Positions 16,333-26,135 are shown, counted from the first letter of the stretch. The stretch: DNA of 64,000 nucleotides from Mesorhizobium sp. WSM3862 (GCF_002294985.1 NZ_NSGE01000002.1:791149-855148); one strand, 5' to 3'. Made by a program: numbers and translations. Notes: generated from the letters alone by a model not told the origin.

Positions 16333-17109
16333 ATGGATTACCGGTCGCAATTCGACCTGACGGGCGAGGTTGCCGTCGTCACCGGCGGCGCCAGCGGGAT
16401 CGGACTTGAGGCCGCCAAGGCGCTGGGGACTTGCGGCGCGAGGATCGTCCTGCTCGACATGAATGCGGATGGGCTGAAAGCCGCAGCCGAAGCGCTCAGG
16501 GCCGCGGGCGTCGCGAGCGTCGATGGCCGCGTGTTGAACGTTACCGATCCGCAAGCCGTCGAGGCGATGGCCGCTCAGATCACCAGTGATTTCGGCAAGG
16601 TCGATATACTGGTCAACAGCGCCGGCATCGCGCGCCTCAACACCGCGCTCGACACACCGGACGAGGAATGGCGCCTGGTGATGGACGTCAACGTCAACGG
16701 CGTCTACTGGGCCTCGCGCGCCTTCGGCCGTTCGATGGTCGCCCACAAGAAGGGTTCCATCGTCAATCTCGGCTCGATGTCGGGCTTGATCATCAACCGC
16801 CCGCAGACGGCGCCATCCTACATGGTGAGCAAGGGCGCCGTGCACATGATGACCAAGGCGCTCGCGGTCGAATGGGCGAAATCGGGCGTGCGCGTCAACG
16901 CGCTGGCGCCGGGCTATGTCGGCACCGAGATGACGCTGAAGATGCGTGAGCGTCCCGAACTCTTCAACACCTGGATCGACATGACGCCGATGGGTCGGCT
17001 GGGCACACCGCAGGAGATCGCCTCAGCGATTCTGTTCCTGGCGTCGCCGGCTTCGAGCTACGTGACGGGCGCGATCCTGTCGATCGATGGCGGCTACACG
17101 GCCGGGTGA
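16333..17109 (+). CDS. SDR-family NAD(P)-dependent oxidoreductase
   Basis: A 258-residue classical short-chain dehydrogenase: cofactor motif TGGASGIG (17-24), NSAG (95-98), catalytic Ser around 148, Y163 and K167 (PSYMVSKGA), and the C-terminal SIDGGYTAG. First gene of a sugar operon, with an aldolase, a ribose-type importer and a kinase after it; it probably oxidises a sugar or polyol hydroxyl to a ketone. GGAGG lies 8 bases before the ATG. Confidence 0.9.
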   Translation: MDYRSQFDLTGEVAVVTGGASGIGLEAAKALGTCGARIVLLDMNADGLKAAAEALRAAGVASVDGRVLNVTDPQAVEAMAAQITSDFGKVDILVNSAGIARLNTALDTPDEEWRLVMDVNVNGVYWASRAFGRSMVAHKKGSIVNLGSMSGLIINRPQTAPSYMVSKGAVHMMTKALAVEWAKSGVRVNALAPGYVGTEMTLKMRERPELFNTWIDMTPMGRLGTPQEIASAILFLASPASSYVTGAILSIDGGYTAG

Positions 17110-17153
17110 CGATTTTGGCCGGGAAACGGGCCGGACAAGGATTGGAATATCGC

Positions 17154-17813
17154 ATGACCTTTTCGGACCGAGATATGCGCCAGGCCATCATCGACGCCTG
17201 CATCGAGATGAACGCGCTCGGCATCAACCAGGGCACATCAGGCAACATCAGCTGCCGCCGTGGCGAGGGCATGCTGATCTCGCCGACCAGCACGCCCTAT
17301 GACACGCTGCAGCCGGAAGACATCGTGTTCATGGGGTGGGACGGCGAGGTCGACGGTCGCCTGCCGCCATCGAGCGAATGGCGTTTCCATCTCGATATCA
17401 TGAAGGCCAGGCCCGAGGTCAACGCGGTCGTCCATGCGCATCCGACCTATTGCACGACGATCGCGATCATGGGCCGGAAGATACCGGCGATCCACTACAT
17501 GGTGGCGGTCGCCGGCGGCAGCAACATTCGTTGCGCGCCCTACGCCACCTTCGGCACGGCTGAGCTTTCGGCGCATGCAGTGGAGGCGCTGCAGGGCCGC
17601 AAGGCCTGCCTGCTTGCCCAGCACGGCATGATCGCCGTCGGCTCGAGCCTCGCCCAGGCGATGTGGCTCGCCGTCGAGGTCGAGACGCTGGCGCGCCAGT
17701 ATCACGGCGCCCTGCAGATTGGCGAGCCGCCGGTGCTGTCCGACGAGGAGATCGAAAACGTCATCAAGCGCATGGCGAGCTACGGCCTGCGCGACAACGA
17801 CGCCGCTGCCTGA
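17154..17813 (+). CDS. Class II aldolase (L-fuculose-phosphate aldolase-like)
   Basis: A 219-residue zinc aldolase of the AraD/FucA group. Zinc and catalytic residues are visible: E75 (PSSEWRFH), H94 and H96 (VVHAHPTYC) and H157 (AQHGM); GTSGNIS at 28-34 binds phosphate. It would cleave a ketose-1-phosphate to DHAP and an aldehyde. A PfkB kinase later in the operon could supply that phosphate. A GTG at 17106, overlapping the preceding stop, would add 16 residues with no family match, so the ATG at 17154 is preferred. Confidence 0.88.
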   Translation: MTFSDRDMRQAIIDACIEMNALGINQGTSGNISCRRGEGMLISPTSTPYDTLQPEDIVFMGWDGEVDGRLPPSSEWRFHLDIMKARPEVNAVVHAHPTYCTTIAIMGRKIPAIHYMVAVAGGSNIRCAPYATFGTAELSAHAVEALQGRKACLLAQHGMIAVGSSLAQAMWLAVEVETLARQYHGALQIGEPPVLSDEEIENVIKRMASYGLRDNDAAA

Positions 17814-17883
17814 GGAGCAGCAATCCAGTGTTTCGCATATCCTCCGGGAAGGCCCGGAGCGATCAACAAGGGAGGAAATGAAA

Positions 17884-18885
17884 ATGACCGATTCAATGAA
17901 AGGCCTCGTCAAGGCGCTCGCTCTGGGGTTGGCGACGGCTTGCAGCCTGGCCGCGATCTCCGGCGCGACCGCCGAGGAATTGTCGCTGAAGGGCAAGCGC
18001 ATCGGCGTCTCCGCTATCGGCACCGACCATTATTGGGACCTGATGGCCTTCCGCGGCATCCAGGACCGTGTCAAGGAACTCGGCGGCGAAGTCATCGCGC
18101 TCGATGCCGGCCGCAAGGACCAGCAGCAGATCGCGCAGCTGCAGACGCTGATCGCGCAGAAGCCGGACGCCATCATCGAGCAGCTCGGCAACCTCGAAGT
18201 GTTGAACCCGTGGCTGCAGAAGATCCGCGACGCCGGCATCCCGCTGTTCACGGTCGATACGGCGACGCCGCACGCCATCAACAACACCACCTCCAACAAC
18301 TACAATATCGGCGCCGAGATCGCATTGCAGATGGTTGCCGACATGGGCGGCAAGGGCAATGTGCTGGTCTTCAACGGCTTCTACAGCGTGCCGGTCTGCA
18401 AGATCCGCTACGACCAGCTGAAATATGTGCTGACCTCCTTCCCGGATGTGAAGATCGTCGAGCCCGAACTGCGCGACGTCATCCCGAACACGGTGCAGAG
18501 CGCCTATTCCAACGTCACCGACATGCTGACCAAATCGCCCGAAAAGGGGTCGATCGGCGCGGTCTGGGCCTGCTGGGACGTGCCGCAGATCGGCGCCACG
18601 CAGGCGGTCGAAGCCGCCGGCCGCAACGAGGTCAAGACCTACGGCATCGACGGCAGCCCGGAAGTCATCAAGATGGTGACGGATCCGAAGTCGTCGGCCG
18701 GCGCCGTCGCGGCGCAGCAGCCTTATGAGATCGGCAAGACCTCGGTCGACAACGCCGCCAAATATCTGGCCGGCCAGAAGGTGCCGCCGTTCACTTTCGT
18801 GCCTTCGGTGCTGATCAACAAGGAAAATGCCGCCGAAAAAGGAAAGCCGTTCCTCGACGCCGCCGAGAAGGCTGGCGTTAAATAA
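17884..18885 (+). CDS. Sugar ABC transporter substrate-binding protein (ribose type)
   Basis: A 333-residue periplasmic binding protein of the RbsB-like type (PF13407). The signal peptide ends near residue 32 (SGATA|EEL); IGVSAIGTDHYWD opens the first lobe and VWACWDVPQIGA belongs to the hinge/second lobe. ATG at 17884 is preferred over the in-frame ATG at 17878 because the GGGAGG site is too close to the latter. A stem-loop follows the gene and may keep its mRNA more abundant than that of the membrane components. Confidence 0.9.
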   Translation: MTDSMKGLVKALALGLATACSLAAISGATAEELSLKGKRIGVSAIGTDHYWDLMAFRGIQDRVKELGGEVIALDAGRKDQQQIAQLQTLIAQKPDAIIEQLGNLEVLNPWLQKIRDAGIPLFTVDTATPHAINNTTSNNYNIGAEIALQMVADMGGKGNVLVFNGFYSVPVCKIRYDQLKYVLTSFPDVKIVEPELRDVIPNTVQSAYSNVTDMLTKSPEKGSIGAVWACWDVPQIGATQAVEAAGRNEVKTYGIDGSPEVIKMVTDPKSSAGAVAAQQPYEIGKTSVDNAAKYLAGQKVPPFTFVPSVLINKENAAEKGKPFLDAAEKAGVK

Positions 18886-18900
18886 GGCGGAACGAAACGG

Positions 18901-18927
18901 CGGGCAGCCAAACCTATCGGCTGCCCG
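18901..18927 (+). promoter_or_regulatory. Intercistronic stem-loop between binding protein and ATPase genes
   Basis: A perfect 9-bp stem, CGGGCAGCC (18901-18909) and GGCTGCCCG (18919-18927), with a 9-nt loop and no T-run. Such hairpins after binding-protein genes commonly protect the upstream mRNA from 3' decay and set higher expression of the binding protein; partial termination is the alternative. Confidence 0.6.
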
Positions 18928-18952
18928 TCACATCCAACCAGGATTGACGGCC

Positions 18953-20479
18953 ATGCAGACAGCAAAGCGTGACATTGCTGTATCGATGACAGGCATTTCG
19001 AAGCGGTTCGGTCCGGTGCGCGCACTGGAAAACGCGAACCTCGAGATCGCGCGCGGTTCGATCCTCGGCCTTGTCGGGCAGAACGGCGCCGGCAAGTCGA
19101 CCATCATCAAGGTGCTGGCCGGCATCATCAAGCCGGACAGCGGCTCGATCGTCATCAATTGCGAGACCGTCAGTTCGCTGACGCCGGCTTCGGTCGAAAA
19201 GCTCGGCGTGCATTTCATCCACCAGGACAGGCTGCTGGTGCCGACCGCGACCGTCGGCGAAGCCGTCTTCCTCGGCCACGAGATTGGCCTCGGCCCGTTC
19301 GCCAGCCGCCGCGCCATGGAGCGCCGCGCGGCCGATTTGCTGAAGCGCTTCTTCGGCATGGAACTGCCGGCCGGAACGCTGGTGAAGGACCTCACAACGG
19401 CGCAGCAGAAGGTCGTCCAGATCACGCGCGCTCTGGCGCAAAAGGCGTCGGTGCTGGTGCTGGACGAGCCGACGGCGGCGCTGGTCAAGCGCGAGGTCGA
19501 CAGCCTGTTCGACGTGCTGCGGCGGCTGCGCGACGACGGCATCGCCGTGGTCTTCATTTCCCATTACATGCAGGAGATCGAAAAACTCTGCGACCGCGTC
19601 ACCGTGATGCGCAACGGCACTAATGTCGGCACGGTCGATCCGCGCCACACCCCGATCGGCGAGATCATCGCGATGATGATCGCCCGTGATGTCGGCGAGA
19701 TGTTTCCGAAACGCTCGGTTACGCTCGGCGCGCCGGTGCTGGAGGTTTCCAATCTGCGCCTCGACGGCAGTTTCGAGAATATCGGCTTCAACGTCCGAGC
19801 CGGCGAGATCGTCGGCCTCACCGGCCTGCTCGGTTCGGGCGCCAAGGAAATCGTGCAATGCCTGTTCGGCCTCAAGACCGCCGATGGCGGCCAGGTCAAG
19901 GTCGAGGGCAGGGAGCTGTCGCTGTCGACGCCGGTTAGGGCGGTGCGCGACGGCATCGCCATGCTGCCGGAAGACCGCCGCGCCCATGGCGTGGCGCTCG
20001 GACTGTCGGTGCGCGAGAACATTTCCTTGGCCAGCCTGCGCCGCTATTCGCGGACTGGCATGGTCAGCCGTGGTGCCGAAAACCAGGCGGTGGACAGTCT
20101 GATCAGGGAGCTGTCGATCAAGACACCGCATCGCGACGCGCTGGTGCGCGAACTCTCCGGCGGCAACCAGCAGAAGGTGGCGATCGCCAAATGGCTGAGC
20201 TGCCAGTCGCGCGTCTATGTGCTGGACGAGCCGACCGTTGCCGTCGATGTCGGCGCCAAGGTCGAGATCTACAATCTGTTGAACCGCCTGGCGGGCGAGG
20301 GCGCGGCGATCCTGCTTCTGTCCTCGGACCTGCTTGAGCTTGTCGGCGTCTGCGACCGCGTGCTGGTCGTCTATCGCGGCAGGCTTGCCGGCAGCTTCTC
20401 CGGCTCTGCGATGAACAGCGACGCGCTGCTGGCGGCTACGTCCGGCGCCCGCTCGAACGCCGATGGAGTGGCCGCATGA
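18953..20479 (+). CDS. Sugar ABC transporter ATPase (RbsA type, two domains)
   Basis: A 508-residue protein of two fused nucleotide-binding domains. Domain 1 has Walker A VGQNGAGKST and Walker B LVLDEPTAAL, but its signature is degenerate (LTTAQQKVVQ). Domain 2 has a degenerate Walker A (TGLLGSGAKE) and intact LSGGNQQKVAIAKW and YVLDEPTVAVDVG. This one-competent-site arrangement is normal in RbsA/XylG. It energises the two RbsC-type permeases that follow. ATG at 18953 was chosen because the family's N-terminus (VSMTGISKRFGPVRAL) starts just after it. Confidence 0.92.
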   Translation: MQTAKRDIAVSMTGISKRFGPVRALENANLEIARGSILGLVGQNGAGKSTIIKVLAGIIKPDSGSIVINCETVSSLTPASVEKLGVHFIHQDRLLVPTATVGEAVFLGHEIGLGPFASRRAMERRAADLLKRFFGMELPAGTLVKDLTTAQQKVVQITRALAQKASVLVLDEPTAALVKREVDSLFDVLRRLRDDGIAVVFISHYMQEIEKLCDRVTVMRNGTNVGTVDPRHTPIGEIIAMMIARDVGEMFPKRSVTLGAPVLEVSNLRLDGSFENIGFNVRAGEIVGLTGLLGSGAKEIVQCLFGLKTADGGQVKVEGRELSLSTPVRAVRDGIAMLPEDRRAHGVALGLSVRENISLASLRRYSRTGMVSRGAENQAVDSLIRELSIKTPHRDALVRELSGGNQQKVAIAKWLSCQSRVYVLDEPTVAVDVGAKVEIYNLLNRLAGEGAAILLLSSDLLELVGVCDRVLVVYRGRLAGSFSGSAMNSDALLAATSGARSNADGVAA

Positions 20480-21507
20480 GCGCGAGCGTTCTCCACACCG
20501 AAGTCGCGGTGTCCGACGAGAAGCAGGCCGCGGCCAAGAGCGCCGGCCGTCGCTTTGGCGCGCTCGTCGTGCGGCTTGGCGCGATCGCCGCTTTCGCCGC
20601 GATCATGGCCTATTTCGTCATCTTCGCGCCGGGCTTCACCTCGACCTTCAACCTGATCAACGTCGTCGAGCAGTCGGCGATACTGGGCGTGCTTGCCTAT
20701 GGCATGACGTCTGTGATCATCGGCGGCGGCTCCGACGTCACCGAAGGCGGCATCGATCTCTCCATCGCCGCCAATATGGGGCTCTGCGCCGCGGTCTATG
20801 CGACTCTTCTGTCGATGGGCTACGGAGACTTCCTCTCGGTGCTTGCGGCCATTGCCGTCGGTATGGCGGTCGGCGCGCTGAACGCTCTTGCCGTGGTCGG
20901 GCTCGGCATCCTGCCGCTGCTAGCCACGCTGGCGGTACTCAACGTCGCGGCCGGCATGGAACTCACCCTCACCCAGAACACGGTCGTCGGCGCATCCTCC
21001 CCGCTGCTCGGCGTGCTGGTGTCGGGCAGCTTCCTCGGCATCTCCGCGCTTGCCTGGGCGCTGATCGTCTTCTCCGCGATCATGATCGTGGTCGTTCACC
21101 GCACGTCGTTCGGTCTCAGGCTCTATGCCGTCGGCGGACACCCGGAAGCGGCGCGCGCGGCAGGCATCAGCGTGCCCTTCTACGTGTCCTTCACTTATGT
21201 GCTGAGCGGCTTCTGCGCGGCGGTGGCGAGCATCCTGACCGTCTCGCGCCTGTCGGCCAGCACGCCCGGCTCCGGCGAGCTGCTTCTGTCGGTTTTGGCG
21301 GCGGCGCTGCTCGGCACCGTCTTCTCGCGCCGCTTCGTGCCGACCATGGGCGGGACGCTGCTCAGCGTGCTGTTCATCGGCCTGCTCGCCAACGGCTTCC
21401 AACTGCTCAACGTCTCCAGCTACTGGGTCAACGGCGTGCAGGGCGCGCTGATCCTGCTGGTGGTGGCCATCACATCCTTTGCCCGCGGTTCGGAGGGGTC
21501 GCGATGA
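20476..21507 (+). CDS. Sugar ABC permease 1 (RbsC type)
   Basis: A 343-residue inner-membrane permease with eight to ten hydrophobic helices. The ribose-permease motif is present in slightly altered form, GGGSDVTEGGIDLS, followed by GALNALAVVGLGILPLLATLA and the EAARAAGIS ATPase-contact helix. Starts inside the stop of the ATPase gene (ATGA). Two different permeases, rather than a homodimer, form this importer. Confidence 0.9.
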   Translation: MSASVLHTEVAVSDEKQAAAKSAGRRFGALVVRLGAIAAFAAIMAYFVIFAPGFTSTFNLINVVEQSAILGVLAYGMTSVIIGGGSDVTEGGIDLSIAANMGLCAAVYATLLSMGYGDFLSVLAAIAVGMAVGALNALAVVGLGILPLLATLAVLNVAAGMELTLTQNTVVGASSPLLGVLVSGSFLGISALAWALIVFSAIMIVVVHRTSFGLRLYAVGGHPEAARAAGISVPFYVSFTYVLSGFCAAVASILTVSRLSASTPGSGELLLSVLAAALLGTVFSRRFVPTMGGTLLSVLFIGLLANGFQLLNVSSYWVNGVQGALILLVVAITSFARGSEGSR

Positions 21508-22490
21508 GCGTCTCGGCCAATGACAACGCAGCCAAGGTGAGTGTGCGCGGCGTGCTCGCCAAATACAGCGTGCTCATCGCCTTCGCGGCCATCGTCATCT
21601 TCTTCGCGATCGCGAGCCCGACCTTCCTGACACCGGCCAACCTCTTCAACGTGCTGGTCAACAATGTCGTCATGCTGGCGATCGTGGCGCTGGGGCTGAC
21701 CATCGTCATCTCGTCGGGCGGCATCGACCTCTCCGTCGGCGTCTCGGTCGACATGGCAAGCATGATCTTCGTCATGCTTCTGGCCGTCGGCTACAGCGGC
21801 GTGGTCGGCGTCGCGGGCGGGCTCGGCGCCGCGCTGATCGTCGGCATCCTCAACGCGATCATGATCACCAGGCTCAACATCAGCCCCTTCCTGGCGACGC
21901 TCGGCGTGCTCTTCATTGGCCAGAGCACGCAGCAGCTCGCCACCAGCGGTGGCCAGCCGATCTATCTCACGAGCGGCTATGCCGCCGACCAGTTCAACGC
22001 CATCGCCCGCACCGCTCTGTTCGGGATGCCGACGCCGGTCATCGTACTGATCGTCCTTGTCGTCGCGGTTCATGTCCTGCTGCATCGCTCGGTCTTCGGC
22101 CGCTATGTCCAGGCGATGGGCGCGCAGCCGGGCGTGGCCTGGTATTCCGGCATCCGCGTGCCGCGCGAATTGTCGATGGTGCATGTTCTGTGCGCGCTGC
22201 TCGCCGGCGTCACCGGTATCCTTCTCTCAGCGACGGTGAAGTCCTACGTGCCGCTCTCCGGCAATGCCTTCCTGCTCGACGCCATCGGCGCCACCTTCAT
22301 CGGCACGACGCTCAGCCGCGAACGCAAGCCTTCGGTCATCGGCACGCTGCTCGGCGTGCTGCTGCTCGCCATCGTCAAGAACGGGCTGCTTTTGGTCGGC
22401 TGGAATTTCTACTGGCAGCAGGTCGGCATCGGCGTGCTGGTCTTCCTGGTGCTGGCCGCGAGCTTCGGCCTGCGCCGCGTCGCCCATTGA
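21504..22490 (+). CDS. Sugar ABC permease 2 (RbsC type)
   Basis: A 328-residue partner permease. It has the canonical SSGGIDLSVG motif, GILNAIMITRLNISPFLATLG and a C-terminal SRERKPSVIGTLLGVLLLAIVKNG-like region typical of RbsC. The first 40 or so residues are hydrophilic. ATG at 21504 overlaps the stop of permease 1; the longer open frame upstream is only an overlap in another frame. In the contact helix the usual EAAR is replaced by PGVAWYSGIRV. Confidence 0.9.
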   Translation: MSVSANDNAAKVSVRGVLAKYSVLIAFAAIVIFFAIASPTFLTPANLFNVLVNNVVMLAIVALGLTIVISSGGIDLSVGVSVDMASMIFVMLLAVGYSGVVGVAGGLGAALIVGILNAIMITRLNISPFLATLGVLFIGQSTQQLATSGGQPIYLTSGYAADQFNAIARTALFGMPTPVIVLIVLVVAVHVLLHRSVFGRYVQAMGAQPGVAWYSGIRVPRELSMVHVLCALLAGVTGILLSATVKSYVPLSGNAFLLDAIGATFIGTTLSRERKPSVIGTLLGVLLLAIVKNGLLLVGWNFYWQQVGIGVLVFLVLAASFGLRRVAH

Positions 22491-22511
22491 GTTCGAGAGG
22501 TCAAGTCAGCC

Positions 22512-23477
22512 ATGCCACAATTCGACGTCAGCTCGATCGGCTTCTACGTCCTCGACATATTAGGACGGCCGGTCTCGCGCATCCCCGAAGGCGGCCGCGC
22601 CGATTATATCGAGGAGATTCGCATGACGGTCGCCGGCACAGCCGGCGCAACCGGCATGGACTGCGCCATCCTCGGCCTGAAGACGCGCGCCGTCACCACG
22701 CTCGGCACCGACGACATGGGCGACTGGTTTCTCGCCAAGCTCAAGAAATACGGCCTGGAGACGAGTCTTGTCCGCTGCGACGGCAGCGTCCAGACCTCAT
22801 CCACCATCCTGCCGGTGCGGCCGAACGGCGAACGTCCCGCGTTGCACGTGCCGGGCACGGCCACCCTGTTCGAAGTCGCCGATGCCGATCTCGATGCGGC
22901 GCTTGACGCGACCGTCGTCCATGTCGGCGGCACCGGCCTGCTGAAGCGTTTCGACGGCGAACCGACCGTCAGGCTGCTGAGGCGCGCCAAGGAGCTTGGC
23001 CGCGTCACCACTTTCGACCTCATCCAGGCGACGCCCGAAACGTGGAAGCTGGTCGAGCCGTGCCTTCCCTATATCGACTATTTCGTGCCGAGCATCGACG
23101 AGGCCGGCGAGATGGCGCATGACCGCGATCCGGCCCGCGTCGCCGCTTTCTTCCGGGCGAGGGGTGTGAAGAACTGCATCCTCACGCTTGGGGCCGAAGG
23201 CGTATATGTCTCGCCCGAGCATGCCGAGGATTTTCATCTGCCGGCCTTCGAGGTCGAGGTCTTCGACACCACGGGCTGCGGCGACTCCTTCACCGCCGGC
23301 ATCATAGTTGGCATCGTCAAGGGCTGGGACCTGAAACAGTCAGCGCGCTTTGCCAGCGCGGTCGCCGCCAAGGTGGCGATGGGGCTCGGCTCCGACGGCA
23401 AACTCGTTTCGTTCGACGACACGGTCGTGGCGATGAATGCACTGCCGATCAAGACATCAAAGGTGGAAGCAGCATGA
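22512..23477 (+). CDS. PfkB-family carbohydrate kinase
   Basis: A 321-residue ribokinase-fold kinase. The ATP/anion-hole motif DTTGCGDSFTAG near residue 250 contains the catalytic Asp, and the N-terminal GTAGATGMD segment lines the sugar site. It probably phosphorylates the imported sugar or a ketose made by one of the SDRs, giving the class II aldolase its substrate. Separated from the permease by 21 bases with a GAGAGG-like site; overlaps the next SDR by 4 bases. Confidence 0.9.
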   Translation: MPQFDVSSIGFYVLDILGRPVSRIPEGGRADYIEEIRMTVAGTAGATGMDCAILGLKTRAVTTLGTDDMGDWFLAKLKKYGLETSLVRCDGSVQTSSTILPVRPNGERPALHVPGTATLFEVADADLDAALDATVVHVGGTGLLKRFDGEPTVRLLRRAKELGRVTTFDLIQATPETWKLVEPCLPYIDYFVPSIDEAGEMAHDRDPARVAAFFRARGVKNCILTLGAEGVYVSPEHAEDFHLPAFEVEVFDTTGCGDSFTAGIIVGIVKGWDLKQSARFASAVAAKVAMGLGSDGKLVSFDDTVVAMNALPIKTSKVEAA

Positions 23478-24241
23478 CCATTCTTCCTGAGGCCAAAGGC
23501 AAGACAGCTCTCGTCACCGGCGCCGGCCGCGGCATCGGCAGGGCGCTCGCGAACGGGCTTGCCGAAGCGGGCTTCGATGTCGCCATCACTGATCTGCCGT
23601 CGCAGGCGGCGGAGCTCGACTCGACGAAGGGCGAGATCGAGGCGGCCGGCCGCAAGGCCTATGTCTATATGATGGACGTCAGCAAGAAGAAGGACGTCGA
23701 GGCGACCGCGCAGGCTCTGCTCAAGGAGGCGGGCAGCATCGACGTTCTGGTCAACAATGCCGGCATCCTCAAGCCCAGCCTGCTGCAGGATCTCGACGAG
23801 GCGAACTGGGACGCCCATTTCGACGTCAACGCCAAGAGCGTGCTGATGATGTGCCAGGCGGTGCTGCCGCATATGCGCGCGAAAAAATCGGGCAGGGTGA
23901 TCAACATCGCCTCGATCGCCGGCCGCCAGGGCGTGCCGACGCAGGGCCACTACGCGGCGACCAAGGCGGTGGTGATAACGCTCACCCGCGTGCTGGCGCA
24001 GGAGGTCGGCATGGACGGCGTCACCGTCAATGCGATCTGCCCCGGCATCATCCTGACCGAGATGGGCAAGAACAATCTGGGCAGTGAAGCCGCGATTCGC
24101 AAATGGGAGGAGGTCGCGGCGCTGAAGCGCCTCGGCGCGCCTGAAGATGTCGTCGGACCGGTGCTGTTTTTCGCATCGGACCTTTCGGCTTTCATCACCG
24201 GGCAGGCGCTCAACGTTGATGGCGGCATCTACTACCACTGA
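23474..24241 (+). CDS. SDR-family oxidoreductase
   Basis: A 255-residue classical SDR with TGAGRGIG (15-22), NNAG (94-97), S147, Y160 and K164 (GHYAATKA) and the terminal NVDGGIYYH. It is the last gene of the sugar operon and only distantly like the first SDR, so the operon probably contains two redox steps. Downstream, CGCTTCG-TTG-CGAAGCG (24275-24291) can form a hairpin but lacks a T-run. Confidence 0.9.
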   Translation: MTILPEAKGKTALVTGAGRGIGRALANGLAEAGFDVAITDLPSQAAELDSTKGEIEAAGRKAYVYMMDVSKKKDVEATAQALLKEAGSIDVLVNNAGILKPSLLQDLDEANWDAHFDVNAKSVLMMCQAVLPHMRAKKSGRVINIASIAGRQGVPTQGHYAATKAVVITLTRVLAQEVGMDGVTVNAICPGIILTEMGKNNLGSEAAIRKWEEVAALKRLGAPEDVVGPVLFFASDLSAFITGQALNVDGGIYYH

Positions 24242-24297
24242 CGACTCGCTGAGCTGGCGCGCAGTCGCCACATCCGCTTCGTTGCGAAGCGTCGAGA

Positions 24298-24633
24298 ATG
24301 CCGCTACTTAGCTCAGCAACGGCGAGCTTTTCATGGGAACCAAACTCGGCCCAATCGCGTTGCGGGCGACTGGGGACTGTTCCTATGGCAGCATCTAAGC
24401 AAGAACTTCTCGAGCGCGCTTGGCGCGCGACCGATGCCGGATGGGCGAAACAGCAACCGGGCGGCTGGAACAGAATCCTTATCTATGTCGAGGATATGGA
24501 AGGACGGGTCCAAGCGCTCAAAGCCGCCGGCCTACCACTCCGCAACGCGGTCGAAACCGGGCCAGGCGGCAGCCAAATTATCATCGACGATCCGGACGGG
24601 AACCCGATCGAACTGCATCAGCCGCCAAAGTAA
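24298..24633 (+). pseudogene. VOC (glyoxalase-fold) family fragment
   Basis: The last 56 or so codons read as the second half of a VOC-fold protein: GGWNRILIYVEDMEGRVQAL, VETGPGGSQIIIDDPDGNP and IELHQPP. The first half has no matching sequence in this frame, and normal VOC proteins are about 120-130 residues with an N-terminal metal-ligand strand. Probably a truncated or shifted gene; it could still be a short single-module VOC protein starting at an internal ATG. Confidence 0.5.
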
Positions 24634-25213
24634 CCGGTTGTGGTCCCAAGCCGAGAGGCGCCTGTTGAGGATGGCCGCTGCCTCGCTCCATCGGCTAGCA
24701 ATTTAGGCTCATGCATTTCAAATACGACCCTCAAAGACGGGGTGGCCCGAACTCTGCGCGCTTCCGACGCGTTGTTGACGCTCTTTCGGCGGTCTCACAT
24801 ACCGGCTAAGCGATTTATTGCGGGCAGCGACCCTCCTCGCGAGGCCCTTGCTGCATCGCGCGGACACTCGCTCATCGCGGGGAGGGTGTCGGGCTTTGTC
24901 GGTGGCGGCATTATCCTCAAGTGAGGATCGTACGCTCCTCGACGATCTTTGATCCTGGCATTTATTACCCCGGCCATTGCAAGACGCCGGCCTACTCTAA
25001 AACGAAGCGCTTGGGTTGACGGGCACCTCGCATACTCCCGGCGGAACCATGGACTTGTGCCGTACTTAGCGCCGCGGCGGAATTCAAGCCTTTCGCAGCA
25101 GCCACAATGCAAGCGGGCAAGAACCCTGTCCGTCTGGCGCGCAGCCCAACTAGCTGGCGCCGGTGCGCCTCCCTTTTTTTGCGCTTGTCCACGGTGGCGG
25201 TCTACGAGACCGA
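24634..25213. other. Region without recognisable gene
   Basis: Open frames here are short, lack plausible ribosome sites and resemble nothing known to me on either strand. It lies between two gene remnants and is probably decayed sequence. Confidence 0.5.
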
Positions 25214-26103
25214 TTAGTGGCTGTCCGGCCTGATGCCGGCGGATATTGTTATCACCACCTCGACAGCCGTTTTCGGCTGGGTCATGCTGGCTACGCGCGG
25301 GGTGAGTAGCACTCTTTCATGCAGACGCAAAGGATGATCGGCCGGCAGGGGTTCCGGATCGGTGACGTCGAGAACTGCGCCGGAAAGGCTGCCACTGTCG
25401 AGCGCGACGAGAAGATCGGCTGCACCAAATGGCCACCACGACCGCAGTTGACGATCGCCGCGCCGGGCGGGAGTTTTGCGAACAACGCACCATTCAGAAT
25501 TCGAGCCGTCTTGGATGTCAGCGGCAGCAGGCAAACGAGGATATCGCGCTGACTGAGAACTTATCCATCTCGGCTTTACCGGCGAAACATTCGACGCCTC
25601 CAATCGACTGGCGAGAACGGCTCCAGGCGTTCAACCGAAAGCCGAAGGGCTGAAGCGCCGAAAGTGAAGTGTTCGCGAGCACGCCGGTTCCGAGCACGCC
25701 CATGCGCAACGCACCTGGCGGCCGGAAACGCAAGGGCTGCCAATCGCCGCCCGCCTGCTGCACACGATAGGCGAGGAAATCACGATGCAATGCCAGTACG
25801 GCCAGCGTGACGTATTCTGCCATCGCGTCGGAAATGCCCGGCTCGATCATCCGCACGACGGGCAACCCGGCCGGCAAGGCGTCGAAATCGAACTGGTCGC
25901 CCCCAGCTCCCAGCGAAAACAGTACCTAAAGGTTCGGGTACTTCGCGCTTATGTCTGTGGGCGGATGCCAGACGAAGATACTTGACCGAACGCGGGTCGA
26001 TCGCGTCCCCGCAATAGTGGAAGGCGATTTCGGGAGCACGTTCGGCAAAGAGCGCTGCCCACTCGGCGCCGCGTTCGGCATCGGCATCATAGAGGAAGGT
26101 CAT
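25214..26103 (-). pseudogene. ghrA: Glyoxylate/hydroxypyruvate reductase A, frameshifted
   Basis: Consecutive segments of a D-2-hydroxyacid dehydrogenase of the GhrA type occur in order but in three frames: MTFLYDADAERGAEWAALF at 26103, then LPAGLPVVRMIEPGI with MAEYVTLAVLALHR and the cofactor loop MGVLGTGVL, and finally SGSLSGAVLDVTDPEPLP with LLTPRVASMTQP. GAAIVNCGRGGHL is readable in yet another frame. Part of the middle is missing and at least two shifts are needed, so no active enzyme can be made. It directly follows the DUF1185-type gene on the same strand. Confidence 0.85.
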
Positions 26104-26135
26104 TTCGGCGCCCCGGGGGCTGCGAAAGACGAAGC

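Noticed and set aside
24795..25112. Minus-strand frame of 105 codons
   Set aside because: No domain, poor start context and biased composition (Arg/Pro/Ser-rich).
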